From: Lunularia cruciata
Taxonomy: Eukaryota > Streptophyta > Marchantiopsida > Lunulariales > Lunulariaceae
NCBI GenBank assembly: GCA_948567375.1
Contig: OX419756.1
Span: 22,732,552-22,796,551, forward strand
Direction: 5' to 3'
DNA length: 64,000 bases
The notes below the pieces were generated by a model, which was not told where the DNA came from, ran no database searches, and worked only from the letters and a program-made list of their open reading frames with translations. Positions within the stretch are counted from its first letter, which is position 1; every line of letters begins with the position of its first letter. A program made the translations under genes and the position numbers. This document shows positions 41,892 to 52,777 of this stretch, piece by piece.

Positions 41892-44800
41892 ATGTTTAAT
41901 CGCGGTTGCTTTGCCAATCTCCCACGGCTGTCAAAGCAAGAAAGAAAATTTCGCGTTGTACTGGCACACATGAGAACTTATTACTGGAAAGGTGGCGCGA
42001 AAAGCAGGGATGCTAACGATGAGGTTATAGTCCAAAGCACTATGAAATCTGTCGGCAGTCGTCTCAAAGATGCAGTGAAGAGCAGAAGATATGGGGACGA
42101 TGCTAATGTAGACTCCCGCACAGGTCTTCTTGGAACTGCTTTGCGCGAGAAGGGCAATGCAGCTTTCAAGAAAGGGAGGTTGCAGCTGGCCGTGAACTTC
42201 TACACAGAATCAATTCTTCACGATGAAGCTTCAGCTTCGTTGCTGAGTTACAGAGCGACTGCCTACCTTAAGCTACAGAAATATGAAAAGGCAGTTGAGG
42301 ATTGCACGAAAATCATTGACCTGCAACCAAAGTATTGGAAAGCTTACGCCTTACGAGCAGAAGCTTTTCGCCAGCAACGTAAATTTCAAGAAGCCATGGT
42401 TGATCTCTGTCATGCCAAGACGCTGTACCCTCGAAGAAGCAACATATTTGAAAAGCTGAGGGTCAAGTGCAGGAGAGAGGTTGATGCCGTACACCGATCG
42501 CTTCACTTCGCAAGATTGATCGCGGAAGCTCGCAAAATTCCACCTCGACCTTATTTCAAGGGCGACAAACGCTTTACATTGGGACAGCATATCCTTCGAA
42601 TACAGGAATGCTTGATAGTAATTGCCAAAGTTCTTGATGTACCGGGCTATGCCGCCATAATCTGGAAAGAGGATGAATTGGATCGCTGGAAGAAGGTGAG
42701 GTTGACTACTCGATATCCCACAAAGAAAGACAAGAAAGAAGGAAGGGTGCTGGACTATGAATTCATGACCATCATTCGTCGCTTGGAGGAGCTTCAAAGT
42801 ACATTGAAAGAAGCGGGAAGTGAAGGGCGCCAAGCGGTAGCACTCGCTCAAGGGTTCCCAGCTTTGCTCGGTGCCTATGATTACGATGACCGTCTAGTGC
42901 TGGAAATAGTTGCACAAGTGTGCAGGGATGAAGACGACGCAATTGTTAGGGCGTTTCTGCATGCGCAACCCTGTCCAATTCTTGTTCAAGGTATTCAAGA
43001 CCAGAGACCTTTTATAAGGGGCACTTCTTTAGCCTTACTGGACCTCTCTGCAACTCTGAAGCCTCAGCAGATTCTTACCCTGCTGATCCAACTGGATCTG
43101 GTGAATGTCATCGTCAGATCCATGCATTCGATTGCGATTGTAGAGCATGAGAGTTCAGTTAGTCTTTTCTTCAAATTAGTTTTAGATCCACGCTTGTGGC
43201 GACACCTTTTAGCCCTTCCTTCTCCAACAATTTTGGATGATTTATGCCGGGGGCTTATCCGAGCCTGCAGGTCTGATAGACCTGCAATTCGCCTTTTCGG
43301 GGCGCAGTCCATCACTGTTTTGTTACAGTATGAGAACAGAAGGCGAGCCGACAAGTGGCCGCACTCTCTGGTCCGTGCACATAATCTGCTTGCACACGGT
43401 GACAGTGAGATGTCGATGCTTTCACAATTCGTTAGTGGTGGCGTCCTGGCTGCAGTGGCCGGGCTTGTGTCTCGGGAGAGTGATCAAGCCCCAGAGAAGT
43501 TTGACGACAATGCTCCGTCTGTTTGGGAAGCAGATGTGGAGCTCATATGCCAAGAAATAGCTGAAAGTGTCAACGACGTCTGCGACTTCCGCGAGAACAC
43601 TCGCAGAGATTTCAATTTCCTCTCAGGATATGCTCAAGTCGCGATACTGAACGCTCTTCGCGCTGTGGATTACATGGCCGACGCGAGGGGTGCTATGGAG
43701 GTGATGGAGCAAGTGGCGGCGTGGGGATCGTTTGTGGCTCTGCTATCTACTTTTCCTCACTCCCTGGCTATTCTATCAGTACAAGCTCTCGCAAAGTTCT
43801 GCCGAAGAAGTAAGCGAGTCACGATTCATCTCGCAAGTCTGTGGCCAGCCAACTCATCCCTCTCTGTCATGGAACTAGCTCGATCTGCACAGGGCCAGGG
43901 AGATTGGGAAACTCACCAGGCAGCAATGCTGATCCTGGTAGAATTGGCAGTGTACAAGAGCTTTTTGACCACTGTGCAGGATCCCACGTCCTTCAGAATT
44001 CTGGTCGACCTTCTTCAAGTTGGGCACTCAGCCACAGCTTTCAGTGCAGGATGCAGTTGTTTGGCCGTAACCATATGCAGTAGCGACGAGTGCCTCGCGT
44101 TAGCGGAAACTCATTCATATTTTCTGGTTAATAAACTCTTGTGTATGTGGTGTGAGTTTAGGAAGGACGAACGAATCAAGTTTCAGGTAGAGGATCTGCT
44201 GTACGTACTTATGAAGAAGTCCAATGTATTGCAACAAGCAATACTGTGCGCTATCAAGACTGGAAGTTTCATAGGTGCTGGAAAGCCAGAAGCCCAGATA
44301 CTCCTCACCAGTAAACCCTCTAAGATGTTGAGCCTAAAGGTTAAGAAAAGTGAAAGAACAGGTCTGGATTACCATGCATTCGCCAGGACGGGCATCAACT
44401 TCCAGAAATTGGTCCATTTCATGTCAGGTTTGGTTCAGTCAGGTAGGTACCCTTCCACCAAGTTTGCAGATCTATGTGCAGGAGCGGGATCATTGTCCAT
44501 ACAGTTGGCTAAGCAATTCAAAGAGGCCCATTGCTTTGCTGTAAACGTCAAGCGAACCTGGGTGGAGCATACCAAACGGCTGGCTAAGCACGAATCTTTG
44601 CACAATTTGACTTCAGTGTTAAGCAAAGGCCTGGATTTTCTGCCACAAGCCCTACCATCTAGAGTGGATGTTGCAATCTTGTGTTTGGGTCTCGACGGAA
44701 TCGGTGACATGGGAAATCTCCTCCAGGCAGTTACTATGAAGCTTCAGCCTCATGGGAAGCTAGTCTTGATTGATAACAACGAGGACTTGGTGGGTAAAGC

Positions 44801-44897
44801 AAGACACTATGCCCACTTTGGAGGATTCAACGAATTGGAACGGCCACACCTATTTGAACAGTATTCGATTGTCGTTCTGGAAAAAGGAACCACATAA
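41892..44897 (+). CDS. TPR / helical-repeat protein with C-terminal methyltransferase-like domain
   Basis: Intronless, 1001 codons from ATG 41892 to TAA. Residues about 80-182 form three TPR units of the co-chaperone type (LREKGNAAFKKGRLQLAVNF, then SYRATAYLKLQKYEKAVEDC, then ALRAEAFRQQRKFQEAM), the sort that binds chaperone tails. The long middle (about 290-810) is helical and Leu-rich, like ARM/HEAT repeats; no catalytic motif is seen there. The C-terminus (about 825-1001) looks like a class I S-adenosylmethionine-binding fold. It has motif I FADLCAGAGSLS at about 858-869, a VDVAILCLGL strand, a KLVLIDN strand and the final YSIVVLEKG strand. The substrate cannot be told. The fused order is unusual. 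It may be a chaperone-linked methyltransferase or a scaffold with a degenerate fold. Confidence 0.85.
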   Translation: MFNRGCFANLPRLSKQERKFRVVLAHMRTYYWKGGAKSRDANDEVIVQSTMKSVGSRLKDAVKSRRYGDDANVDSRTGLLGTALREKGNAAFKKGRLQLAVNFYTESILHDEASASLLSYRATAYLKLQKYEKAVEDCTKIIDLQPKYWKAYALRAEAFRQQRKFQEAMVDLCHAKTLYPRRSNIFEKLRVKCRREVDAVHRSLHFARLIAEARKIPPRPYFKGDKRFTLGQHILRIQECLIVIAKVLDVPGYAAIIWKEDELDRWKKVRLTTRYPTKKDKKEGRVLDYEFMTIIRRLEELQSTLKEAGSEGRQAVALAQGFPALLGAYDYDDRLVLEIVAQVCRDEDDAIVRAFLHAQPCPILVQGIQDQRPFIRGTSLALLDLSATLKPQQILTLLIQLDLVNVIVRSMHSIAIVEHESSVSLFFKLVLDPRLWRHLLALPSPTILDDLCRGLIRACRSDRPAIRLFGAQSITVLLQYENRRRADKWPHSLVRAHNLLAHGDSEMSMLSQFVSGGVLAAVAGLVSRESDQAPEKFDDNAPSVWEADVELICQEIAESVNDVCDFRENTRRDFNFLSGYAQVAILNALRAVDYMADARGAMEVMEQVAAWGSFVALLSTFPHSLAILSVQALAKFCRRSKRVTIHLASLWPANSSLSVMELARSAQGQGDWETHQAAMLILVELAVYKSFLTTVQDPTSFRILVDLLQVGHSATAFSAGCSCLAVTICSSDECLALAETHSYFLVNKLLCMWCEFRKDERIKFQVEDLLYVLMKKSNVLQQAILCAIKTGSFIGAGKPEAQILLTSKPSKMLSLKVKKSERTGLDYHAFARTGINFQKLVHFMSGLVQSGRYPSTKFADLCAGAGSLSIQLAKQFKEAHCFAVNVKRTWVEHTKRLAKHESLHNLTSVLSKGLDFLPQALPSRVDVAILCLGLDGIGDMGNLLQAVTMKLQPHGKLVLIDNNEDLVGKARHYAHFGGFNELERPHLFEQYSIVVLEKGTT

Positions 44898-45486
44898 GAT
44901 TTTATAAGTCACATTTGTGGAGTTCTAAACTTTAAAGTATACTCGTATCTGCAGTACAGGGTTTGAAGACAAACACAGACAACTTCTGTCGAAGTAATTC
45001 AAGCTCCTAGTTCCGTACATCAACACGTATGTGGAAGATTGCACTAAATCTGCTACCTGCGGCGCTTTCCTTCATATCCTTTGCCCTTAAACAACTCTTC
45101 TTTGATCCACCCAAGAGCTGGAATTTCCCGCAGGAGGCAAACCTTTATCACAACTGTCTCACCATTGCGTCAGTGCATATCAAAGTGATCTTTTCGTCAA
45201 ATCTAGAGGTCTTATATGAGAAAGAGTTAAAGATAGGAGGCAAAAATCAGCTCTTAGTCCTCTGAAAGTCGATAAAATCAAATGAAAGAACAGGTTCGGA
45301 ACTTCGCAAACTGCATTTGAGTTCTCAAGATTTACAATCTAAACAAGAGGGTTAACACGCTCGCACCCGATACCGAGAAAGTATGTGAACGAAAGAGGGC
45401 GTTATCATCTTATATTCATTGGAAAGAGTTCAGTAGTATACACGAACATGAAACATGAACATGAAAGATCCGGTTGTGCACACTAA

Positions 45487-45830
45487 GAAGAAAAAGGGCG
45501 ACCGCGTAGAAAACTCGAAGGATGGAAAGACCCCATCAAGCCGTACAAGGGATGGGGCTAAAATGGTAAAATGGGGGAAGAAAAAGGGCGACCGCGTAGA
45601 AAACACGAAGGATGGAAAGACCCCATCAAGCCGTACAAGGGATGGGGCTAAAATGGTAAATGGGGGTAAAATGGTAAAATGGGGCTAAACCCCATTAGAG
45701 TCGATATGAGAAATTTGCCCTACCGCATCTACAGTCGATACGAGAAATCTACCTACCGCGCACCTACAGATATGAGATACAGATATGAGAAATCTGCCCT
45801 ACCGCGCCTACAATCTACTGGAGCATCCGA
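45487..45830 (-). repeat. R1 dispersed repeat with a local tandem duplication
   Basis: The segment GGGCGACCGCGTAGAAAAC to GGGATGGGGCTAAAATGG occurs twice (about 45497-45585 and 45586-45665). It is followed by GGGGCTAAACCCC and three short variants of ATATGAGAAATCTGCCCTAC. This is the R1 family in minus orientation. Confidence 0.8.
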
Positions 45831-46234
45831 GATCAAGATGAAACGAGCTCACTAAGAATATGAAACGAGCTCAATTTTCTGCAGTTGATGTCAACTCCAG
45901 ATGATCTCATATTCAGTAGAGTCGCACCCATGCACGATACAAGCTGTCGAATCAGGGCAACTCTCTCATTTTAAACTCCAACTAAAACTTCGATTGCTCT
46001 TCTCCTGGCATTGAAAGATAAAATTCCTTACGTGCAGGTCTGTCGAGGACGGCTACATTTGGTAAAGATACTATCCTTTTGGTCTGCCCAGGTGACGCAC
46101 AGGGTGTCCCTGACGAATTTCATCTGTCATATTACGATGACTCTCTAGACGCACAGTTCAAGTTTCGAACCCAACAAAGTTGACTTGAAGTTTCTATCCT
46201 GATTCAAGAGGCGTGCTTCCTCGTTTTCTTCTGG

Positions 46235-46394
46235 TAGGGGGAGCCGCGCGGACGCGAGCTCCCTGTCACAAATTACGACGTGCATTTTCCTCTTGAGGAA
46301 ATGCTAGAACTCATCTGCTGCGAAGTGCAATGCAGAGACTCGTTCTAGGTTATAGGCCTCCGTGATAACCCATGAGCCCCGCCCAGGTAAGTAT
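46235..46394 (-). ncRNA. U1 spliceosomal snRNA, copy 1
   Basis: On the minus strand the RNA starts with ATACTTACCTGG, the invariant U1 5' end that pairs with 5' splice sites. It then has a first stem with loop ATCACGGAG (one change from the U1-70K loop ATCACGAAG), a second stem with ATTGCACTT (U1A site type) and a third stem TTTCCTCAAGAGGAAA. An Sm site AATTTGTGA and the closing GC-rich hairpin AGCTCGCGTCCGCGCGGCT complete it. The length of 160 nt is normal for U1. U1 defines 5' splice sites in the nucleus. The copy is more diverged in stem I than expected, so it may be a variant. It is tandem with the copy at 48194-48352. Confidence 0.92.
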
Positions 46395-46420
46395 GCACAC
46401 ACGATCTGGGACGAAGTTCA

Positions 46421-46427
46421 TGTACAA
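46421..46427 (-). promoter_or_regulatory. TATA-like element of U1 copy 1
   Basis: Minus strand TTGTACA at -27 to -33 from the U1 start. The same heptamer lies at exactly the same distance upstream of copy 2. Confidence 0.6.
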
Positions 46428-46446
46428 AGGTTGAGTTCACCTTAGC

Positions 46447-46460
46447 TCCTCGGCTTATGG
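46447..46460 (-). promoter_or_regulatory. Candidate upstream sequence element of U1 copy 1
   Basis: Minus strand CCATAAGCCGAGGA at -53 to -66. It is 11 of 14 identical to the element at the same spacing upstream of copy 2, while the sequence in between is not conserved. Confidence 0.6.
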
Positions 46461-48193
46461 TTCTCGCCCTCTATTGGCCCCATAAGAGTAGAATCCTGTT
46501 TATGTTACTATAGCTCTTCGTACCTTGGCCCGCTTGGCAGATTAAGGCAGGGGCTGAATGCGACAGACATTAAGCATGGTTAACAATTGCAGGTAAGGTC
46601 AAATTTAAGGATTACAGTTCAATCAAGACTGAATACCTCAGATCGTTAGATAGAGCGTCTTCAACAGCTGATTTCGTTTCCTATGAGCTGAAGTTTCGAG
46701 CATCTTGCGGTCCGCAAATGTTGAAAACTTTAGTTTGCTATTCTGAGAAGCCCTGATCACAGGAGATCATCAGTTGCAGACACCGTATTCTTCTTTGCTG
46801 AAACGACATCTCCAGTTGTTGAAAATGCTCTGCTCTAAGGTAGTCAGTAGTGACAACAAGACACATATTAGTTACCTTTGTGAGGTTAGTTCCGATTTGC
46901 TCCTACTACAAGACTATCCTACTGACACATATATTGTGTATATTCACAAGATATCTGTCCGTTGGAATTCAAGTTGAATCATTGACTTCTCATGAAACAG
47001 AATGTACAACTTGCAAGGCTTGTATCCTCGCCATGAAAATCGATGCATCTCCAAGCAGCTCTTTAATCTGTCATATTTTGACTTTAACGCAAGTTTTATA
47101 TCAGTGGCTCAAATATGAAGATCCGCGAACTGACCATAATATCCATATCACCCTGCAGTTTTGAAATCTAAAGCATCCGGCTGTACCTGCTCGTCGAAGA
47201 AGACGAGAACTACGGTTTCGGTTTCGAGGAATAACCAAAGCCGATTCTCATCTTCAAAGAAATTTCCCTGCTCGAGGTTTATCTGACTTGATTACACTTG
47301 GAGACTTGTTTGACCTTCTACGCGTTCTGACCAAGAAATTTGTACCCGAATGTACCTCCATCTTATGTCTTAAACCTCCTTCCCTTATAGAAGTAGAGCG
47401 GAGAAAGATGGAACACAAAATGGACTGCGCATCGAGAGAGCATGGAGAACGTGAAGTACGATGTGCTCAAATCGTCATTCAGTCCATCTCTACTGTCTCA
47501 TACGAATTCCGGTTCGGGAAAGAGAGAAGAAGTGCAATTCTGAGCAACCAAACTTTTGATTCGTCGTATTTTAATTATCATATGTCGACATCCAGTACGC
47601 TTACCTTCGTGTCTAGTAGAGGCGAACTGCCTTCTCATCCTTAATTTTCCAATCAGAATTTGTCCACTGCAATTCAGAAGCGCATTTAGAAGAGGATTCA
47701 ATCAGGTTTCACGCCAAATTTACACTACTTGAAACAGCAATCACTTGAAACGCGAATGCGACCGAATCGCATCCGGTGAGCCTACCACTTGTAGAATTTT
47801 TCGACCATATATCAGGTAAGAGTCCTGTCTTATATCATATCACGTCCTAGCCCTTGTTCGCGTTAAGCCGACGTTTCAAAGTAAGCGTGGGGGGCAGGCG
47901 CGAGGTCATTACAGAGGTACTCGCCACTTTCTATCAGAGTTTTCAGAGTCTTTCAGAGAAAAACTGAGTTCTGCAACAAACAATACCAATTCTGTGCATT
48001 GATGATGCTTCCTGAAGATCACGAAAGTACACGTCACCAAACGAGTTTCTCACACTTCTCGAAGGCGCGTTTTGCACCGGTGAATGGTAATTTTCAGTGC
48101 TTCACTATTTCGTGTGAGAGAATCGATCATCCCTCAAATGCTAAGCTCTCATCTGCAGCGTATAGTAGCGGCATCCTGGTTACTACTTTTCGT
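46461..48193. other. No gene supported
   Basis: Sequence between the two U1 genes. A frame at 47288-47644 is open for 118 codons but has no ATG start, no recognisable domain and no splice context, so I do not call it a gene. Confidence 0.45.
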
Positions 48194-48352
48194 TGGGGGC
48201 CGCGCGGACGCGAGCCCCCCCTGTCACAAATTATGACGTGCATTTTCTCCTTGGAGAAATGCTAGAACTTGCCCGATCCTTGGTGCAATGGACAGGCTAG
48301 CTCTAGGCCATCGGCCTTGATGTTCACCGATAGACCCCGCCCAGGTAAGTAT
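48194..48352 (-). ncRNA. U1 spliceosomal snRNA, copy 2
   Basis: The minus-strand RNA begins ATACTTACCTGG and carries GGGGTCTATCGGTG stem I, ATTGCACCA in stem II, a clean stem III (GCATTTCTCC/GGAGAAAATGC), the Sm site ATAATTTGTGA and the terminal hairpin GGGGGCTCGCGTCCGCGCGG ending CCCCCA. At 159 nt it matches plant U1 in every element. The stem-I loop reads AACATCAAG, which departs from the U1-70K consensus. Copy 2 is closer to plant U1 overall than copy 1. Confidence 0.94.
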
Positions 48353-48378
48353 GCACATGCGCCAGTTTCTGAGAAAGT

Positions 48379-48385
48379 TGTACAA
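48379..48385 (-). promoter_or_regulatory. TATA-like element of U1 copy 2
   Basis: Minus strand TTGTACA at -27 to -33, identical in sequence and position to that of copy 1. Confidence 0.6.
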
Positions 48386-48404
48386 GAGTGCCACAAATGA
48401 TGTC

Positions 48405-48418
48405 TCCCCGGTGTATGG
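48405..48418 (-). promoter_or_regulatory. Candidate upstream sequence element of U1 copy 2
   Basis: Minus strand CCATACACCGGGGA at -53 to -66. It differs from the angiosperm snRNA upstream element (RTCCCACATCG), but its conservation and fixed spacing between the two copies suggest the same role. Confidence 0.6.
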
Positions 48419-48644
48419 CTTTAAGTACCAGAGAGCAGGAGAGTATGGACACGTATAAAAGTGTATGTTATGGACGCTGCAGATGAATCCATGCTTGATG
48501 GGGGCTCTCATCCGTTTTATACACGTACCATTCTTTTTTCGCTCGGGTTATGTAACGGGGATTGATCAAGTAACATGACTTTCTTGATGTGTTCGTGCAC
48601 TAGACCGAGGTATTTGCTCCAACATGACGGAAACATTATCTTTC

Positions 48645-49883
48645 TCAAGAAATTAAGGAACTGTTAGATAAATCGATCGTTTATCGCAATTATTAACTGT
48701 AATCGATGAAGATAATCGGATGTACTACTAAGTAGATTAAAAGAATTTCGACAAGGAACTCATTTTCAAACCAGGTAAAGTAATTAAAACGATTAAACAC
48801 ACTAAATCATAAAAAATCTGGGTTTTGTAATTTCTTATAACATCGTTTTTATAAAAATATCCAATTAATTGTTAAATTCTGAATAAAAGATAAAAGATTG
48901 TAAGATTTAGTTTGAGAACTCTATAACACCCTTGATGAATGTTGAAAAATGAAAGTTGAAAATTTATCTTCTATATGAAAAGACCTTAAACTCTTTTAAT
49001 CAAAATAATGATGATTTTGCCATTAATTTTGTGAACAGAAGGCGATCACAATTAGTTGATGTTTCTTCGGGTGCTCCCGTTGTGTGTAGACCGTAAGACT
49101 TGCCTAGCCCGCCCGGATATCTTAGATGCGGTAGTGCAGATTTCTCATAAAGACTCAATTGGGGCTTACCCATGTTACCTTTTTTTTTTATCTCCTTTGT
49201 GCGCTTTGATGGGGTCTTCCCATCCTTTGGTTTTCCTACGCAGTCCCCTTTCATCTCTAGATTAGATCAGGATTGATGCACGAGGGAAGGTGAACATTCC
49301 TTTTCTTAGATTTCTCACATTGCATTCAGTAGATGTTCGGTCACATTGGTTGGAAGGCGGCCGCTTGTGATAACAAGAAGGAGGGGAAGACCCCATTAAG
49401 CATAGGGATAAAATGGGGCTAAGCCCCAATTTCGATCAGATCATTCGACCAGATGGTTGATGATAAACTCAATTACGAGAGAGTACTTCTGTTCACAAAA
49501 TAAATGGCAAAATCATCCTTATTTGGTTGAAAGAATTTAAGGATTCTTTTTCATATAGAAGATAAATTTTCAACTTTCATTTTTCAACATTCATCAAGGG
49601 TGTTATGGAGTTCTCAAACTAAATCTTACAATCTTTTATCTTTCATTCAGAATTTAACAATTAATTGGATATTTTTATAAAAAAGATGTTATTAGAAATT
49701 ACAAAACACAGATTTTTTATGATTTAGTTAGTTTAGTCGTTTTAATTACTTTACCTGGTTTTAAAATGAGTTCCTTGTCGACAACATTTTAATCTACTTA
49801 GTAGTACATCCGATTATCTTCATCAATACAGTTAATAATTGCGAGAAACGATCGGATCCTCTAACAGTTCCTTAATTTCTTGA
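48645..49883. mobile_element. Foldback element with 390-400-bp terminal inverted repeats
   Basis: Left arm 48645-49041 and right arm 49489-49883 are reverse complements with few changes; for example ATTAAGGAACTGTTAG pairs with CTAACAGTTCCTTAAT. The roughly 450-bp loop holds an R1 copy (49065-49253) and a partial inverted R1 (49358-49440), so the whole is nearly palindromic. No transposase is present and no clear target duplication is visible. It is a non-autonomous foldback or long-TIR element. Confidence 0.85.
49065..49253 (+). repeat. R1 dispersed repeat, fullest copy
   Basis: Runs from TTGTGTGTAGACCGTA through GGATATCTTAGATGCGGTAG, CAGATTTCTCAT and GGGGCTTA to CTTTGATGGGGTCTTCCCAT and TTTTCCTACGC. 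It shares this order with 63606-63776. Confidence 0.85.
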
Positions 49884-51275
49884 ATTGAAACTTCCTAGTA
49901 TGATAAAAGTTTAGTGGTCATGCTTCGGTCTTCAAATGCAATCCTGGCTGAATTTGATGTCGGAATTCAACGAGATGAAATTTCTTTAAATTCCGAAATT
50001 GTGTGAAACTTTTCCAACCTGAGATGACATACCAATGACATGCGCTCGCATCAACCGAAGGTCTCATCCGCATTACCACTTAGCCTCGAAAACGTACGAA
50101 TGATATTAACAGGAGTTCAAGACACTGGAAATATCCACTGAAATTTTTGCTTATTGAATGAAATTGCAACCGAAATTTGCCATTGAATTTCAAAGGAAAT
50201 ATGAACAGAGCAATTTTATGAAATTTTACCTACATCGTCTAAACCGAAATGTCGATCCAAATTCTCATAACTTGCTGGTTTTAGGTTCCACTAAATGAAC
50301 AAGCACTTGTATCCATATTAATAAATACTAATGTTGGAGAAATAGTGAAAAAACTAAATATATTACATATTAATAATTTTTATGACTTTAAAGTAATTTA
50401 TTTCACCTTGTGATTTAAATTAAATGTATAAATTGAATTAAAAAAATTTTATAGATAAAACTCTGATCAGACAATTTATTCAAAGAATGATATTGCTTCC
50501 AATGTCTTGGCCCTAGGACATATAGTCTTGTAATGGATGTAATACATAATTAACCTTGACACGCCACATGTAATCTTAAAAATTCATTTTATGAACAATT
50601 TAAAGGTAAGATTATTCATAGACCAATTGCAACATACGAAATATAGAAACTATGCAATAAAATAAACCATGAAATTATTTTACGGTAAATATGATATGGT
50701 TTAACTTAAACTTTCAGTTTTAGGTTCAGGCAATGCTGCCTTCCGAACCATACGTGACGATTTCTCGTCATACATCTCCCTCAGAAAACTTAAATTGCTG
50801 AGTTTATTGTGGACTTCTTTTAAAATAAATTTAGCTATTTTCGAGGTAACCCCCACAACTTTCTCTGATGCTATGGGTGGAATATTAAACTGATAATTCG
50901 TCGACGTTAGTTCGTGGATATTTTTGATAAACTATTATAGATAAACTATTATATGATAGACAGGTGGCAAAGTGTTCCAGGTGGCAAAGTGTTCCTAAAC
51001 TATAATGTTCGCTTTCTCCTTATTTAAATAGATAGTTTACAAAAAATATGTGCGTGCTACAGACATGTCATTTTACTAAGGATCTTACTGTATTCCGAGA
51101 TATTTGTGAAGCATTACACACCACCTTATTTTTTATATATAGCATTTATTACTTTAGACCAGAATAATTAACACATTATACATTTGTGCATACATATGTA
51201 TGCAAAAATTAAATTGGTCTATTAAGTGCAAATCTAAACTCATAAAAAAGTAGAAGAGCGGCCAATCATTTACAA

Positions 51276-51279
<4 letters not shown>
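49884..51279. other. No gene seen
   Basis: AT-rich intergenic sequence. A near-direct repeat of AGGTGGCAAAGTGTTCC occurs at about 50962-50995. Confidence 0.5.

Positions 51280-51357
<78 letters not shown>
51280..51357. repeat. (TA)39 microsatellite
   Basis: Uninterrupted TA dinucleotides over 78 bp. Confidence 0.98.
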
Positions 51358-51359
<2 letters not shown>

Positions 51360-51696
51360 AGATGATGTGTTTATCCTCTATCAATATTTGGTTGGATGCA
51401 TACAATTAAGTCCTAAATATGGAAATTATCTGATATCTTTTTTTTCTCTACATATTGTTCTTTAAGAATATTCTCATATTCTTTATCTTCTTTGCAAGAT
51501 AAAAATCAAACCTCCATTACATTCCTTCATATACTTAAGAGATAAAAAAAACTTCAAATATACAGATAAATAAATGATTATTCATCTTTTGTAAGTATAC
51601 TTGAACTCTCAAAATACCTCCTCCTATAGATATTCATGGAAATTAACTCTTTGGTGATTCAAAAGCAAATTATGAAATCGGCTTCCCTATAGACAC

Positions 51697-51980
51697 CAGC
51701 TTACTCATCCATAAAATGATTCCTTCTCCTAGACTATGCTGATAATGTTGACTTTCTTTGTTATAAATCTACTCCAAAATTAGTATTTGGAAATCCTGCC
51801 AAAGATTCTATTAAATTTCCATTATACATAAAAACCAACAGCTTACTCACCCATCAAATGATTCCTTCTCCTAGACTATGCTGGTAATGTTGAATTTCTT
51901 TGTTATAAATCTACTCCAAAATTAGTATTTGGAAATCCTGCCAAAGATTGTATTAAATTTCCATTATACATAAAAACCAA
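51697..51980. repeat. 142-bp tandem duplication
   Basis: Copies 51697-51838 and 51839-51980, differing at only a few positions (for example GATAATG versus GGTAATG). Confidence 0.92.
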
Positions 51981-52777
51981 TTCTATTGTATAATTTAAAT
52001 CTTGAAATATTCTCTCCAAACAACTAATTAGCTCTCCTAATTTTAGATTTGCATGGGCTTAGTAAACCTCTAGAACGAGCGAGATCATGTTGTTGAATAT
52101 ACTTGAGTTCCAACCAACGAATATACTATCTTCATTTCCATTTCTTTCTTTTCAAGATCTTTTGTACAAATTTTTACAACAATATAAACTATCCTTGAAG
52201 GAAGCAATCACAATATATAACAATTGCTTATAACAACCAAGAAAAAATCAAATTTAGCAACCTTTCTTGATATTTGCAAAAAATTTAATGCTTTTTTGCT
52301 ATTCAAAATCCAAATAGTGTCAATTTTATCATTTAAAATAAAACATAAAATATTAATTATTTGTAAAATTGATTTTACCTTCCAAATTTGAATTGTTGTA
52401 CCATGTATTTAGCAAAACAAAAAAATAGATAATTTCTAATTATATAATCATCAGCATTTCACTCTAGATTCAGTAAAGAATAAGGGAAATTTTACAATAA
52501 AATTATTTGAGTTTCATGGTCAAGAATTTGATCATTTTTTGCAAAACTTATGTCAATAGAAGTTGCAAAGGTTTGCAACTCATAGGTCATACATTATTAT
52601 TCTTATGTAAGAAAATGAGGTTCAACCAAAACTTACTAAAATAGTCATATTCATAATAAAATGAAGATTTAGCATCATTAGAGCTGGCTTTGGTTTGAGC
52701 TCTCGAAGTCATTCATATCTACCTTACCTTAAATAGCATTTACACAAAACTTCTTCTAAACTTCCTTCTACAATATT

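Noticed and set aside
46140-46180. Possible tRNA from a GGTTCGAAAC-like B box on the minus strand
   Set aside because: No A box at the right spacing and no acceptor or anticodon stem.
47288-47644. Open frame of 118 codons between the U1 genes
   Set aside because: It starts at TTG, has no homologous-looking motif and no splice signals that join it to another exon.
51154-51405. Minus-strand ORF with a YIYIYI run
   Set aside because: It is simply the translation of the (TA)39 microsatellite.
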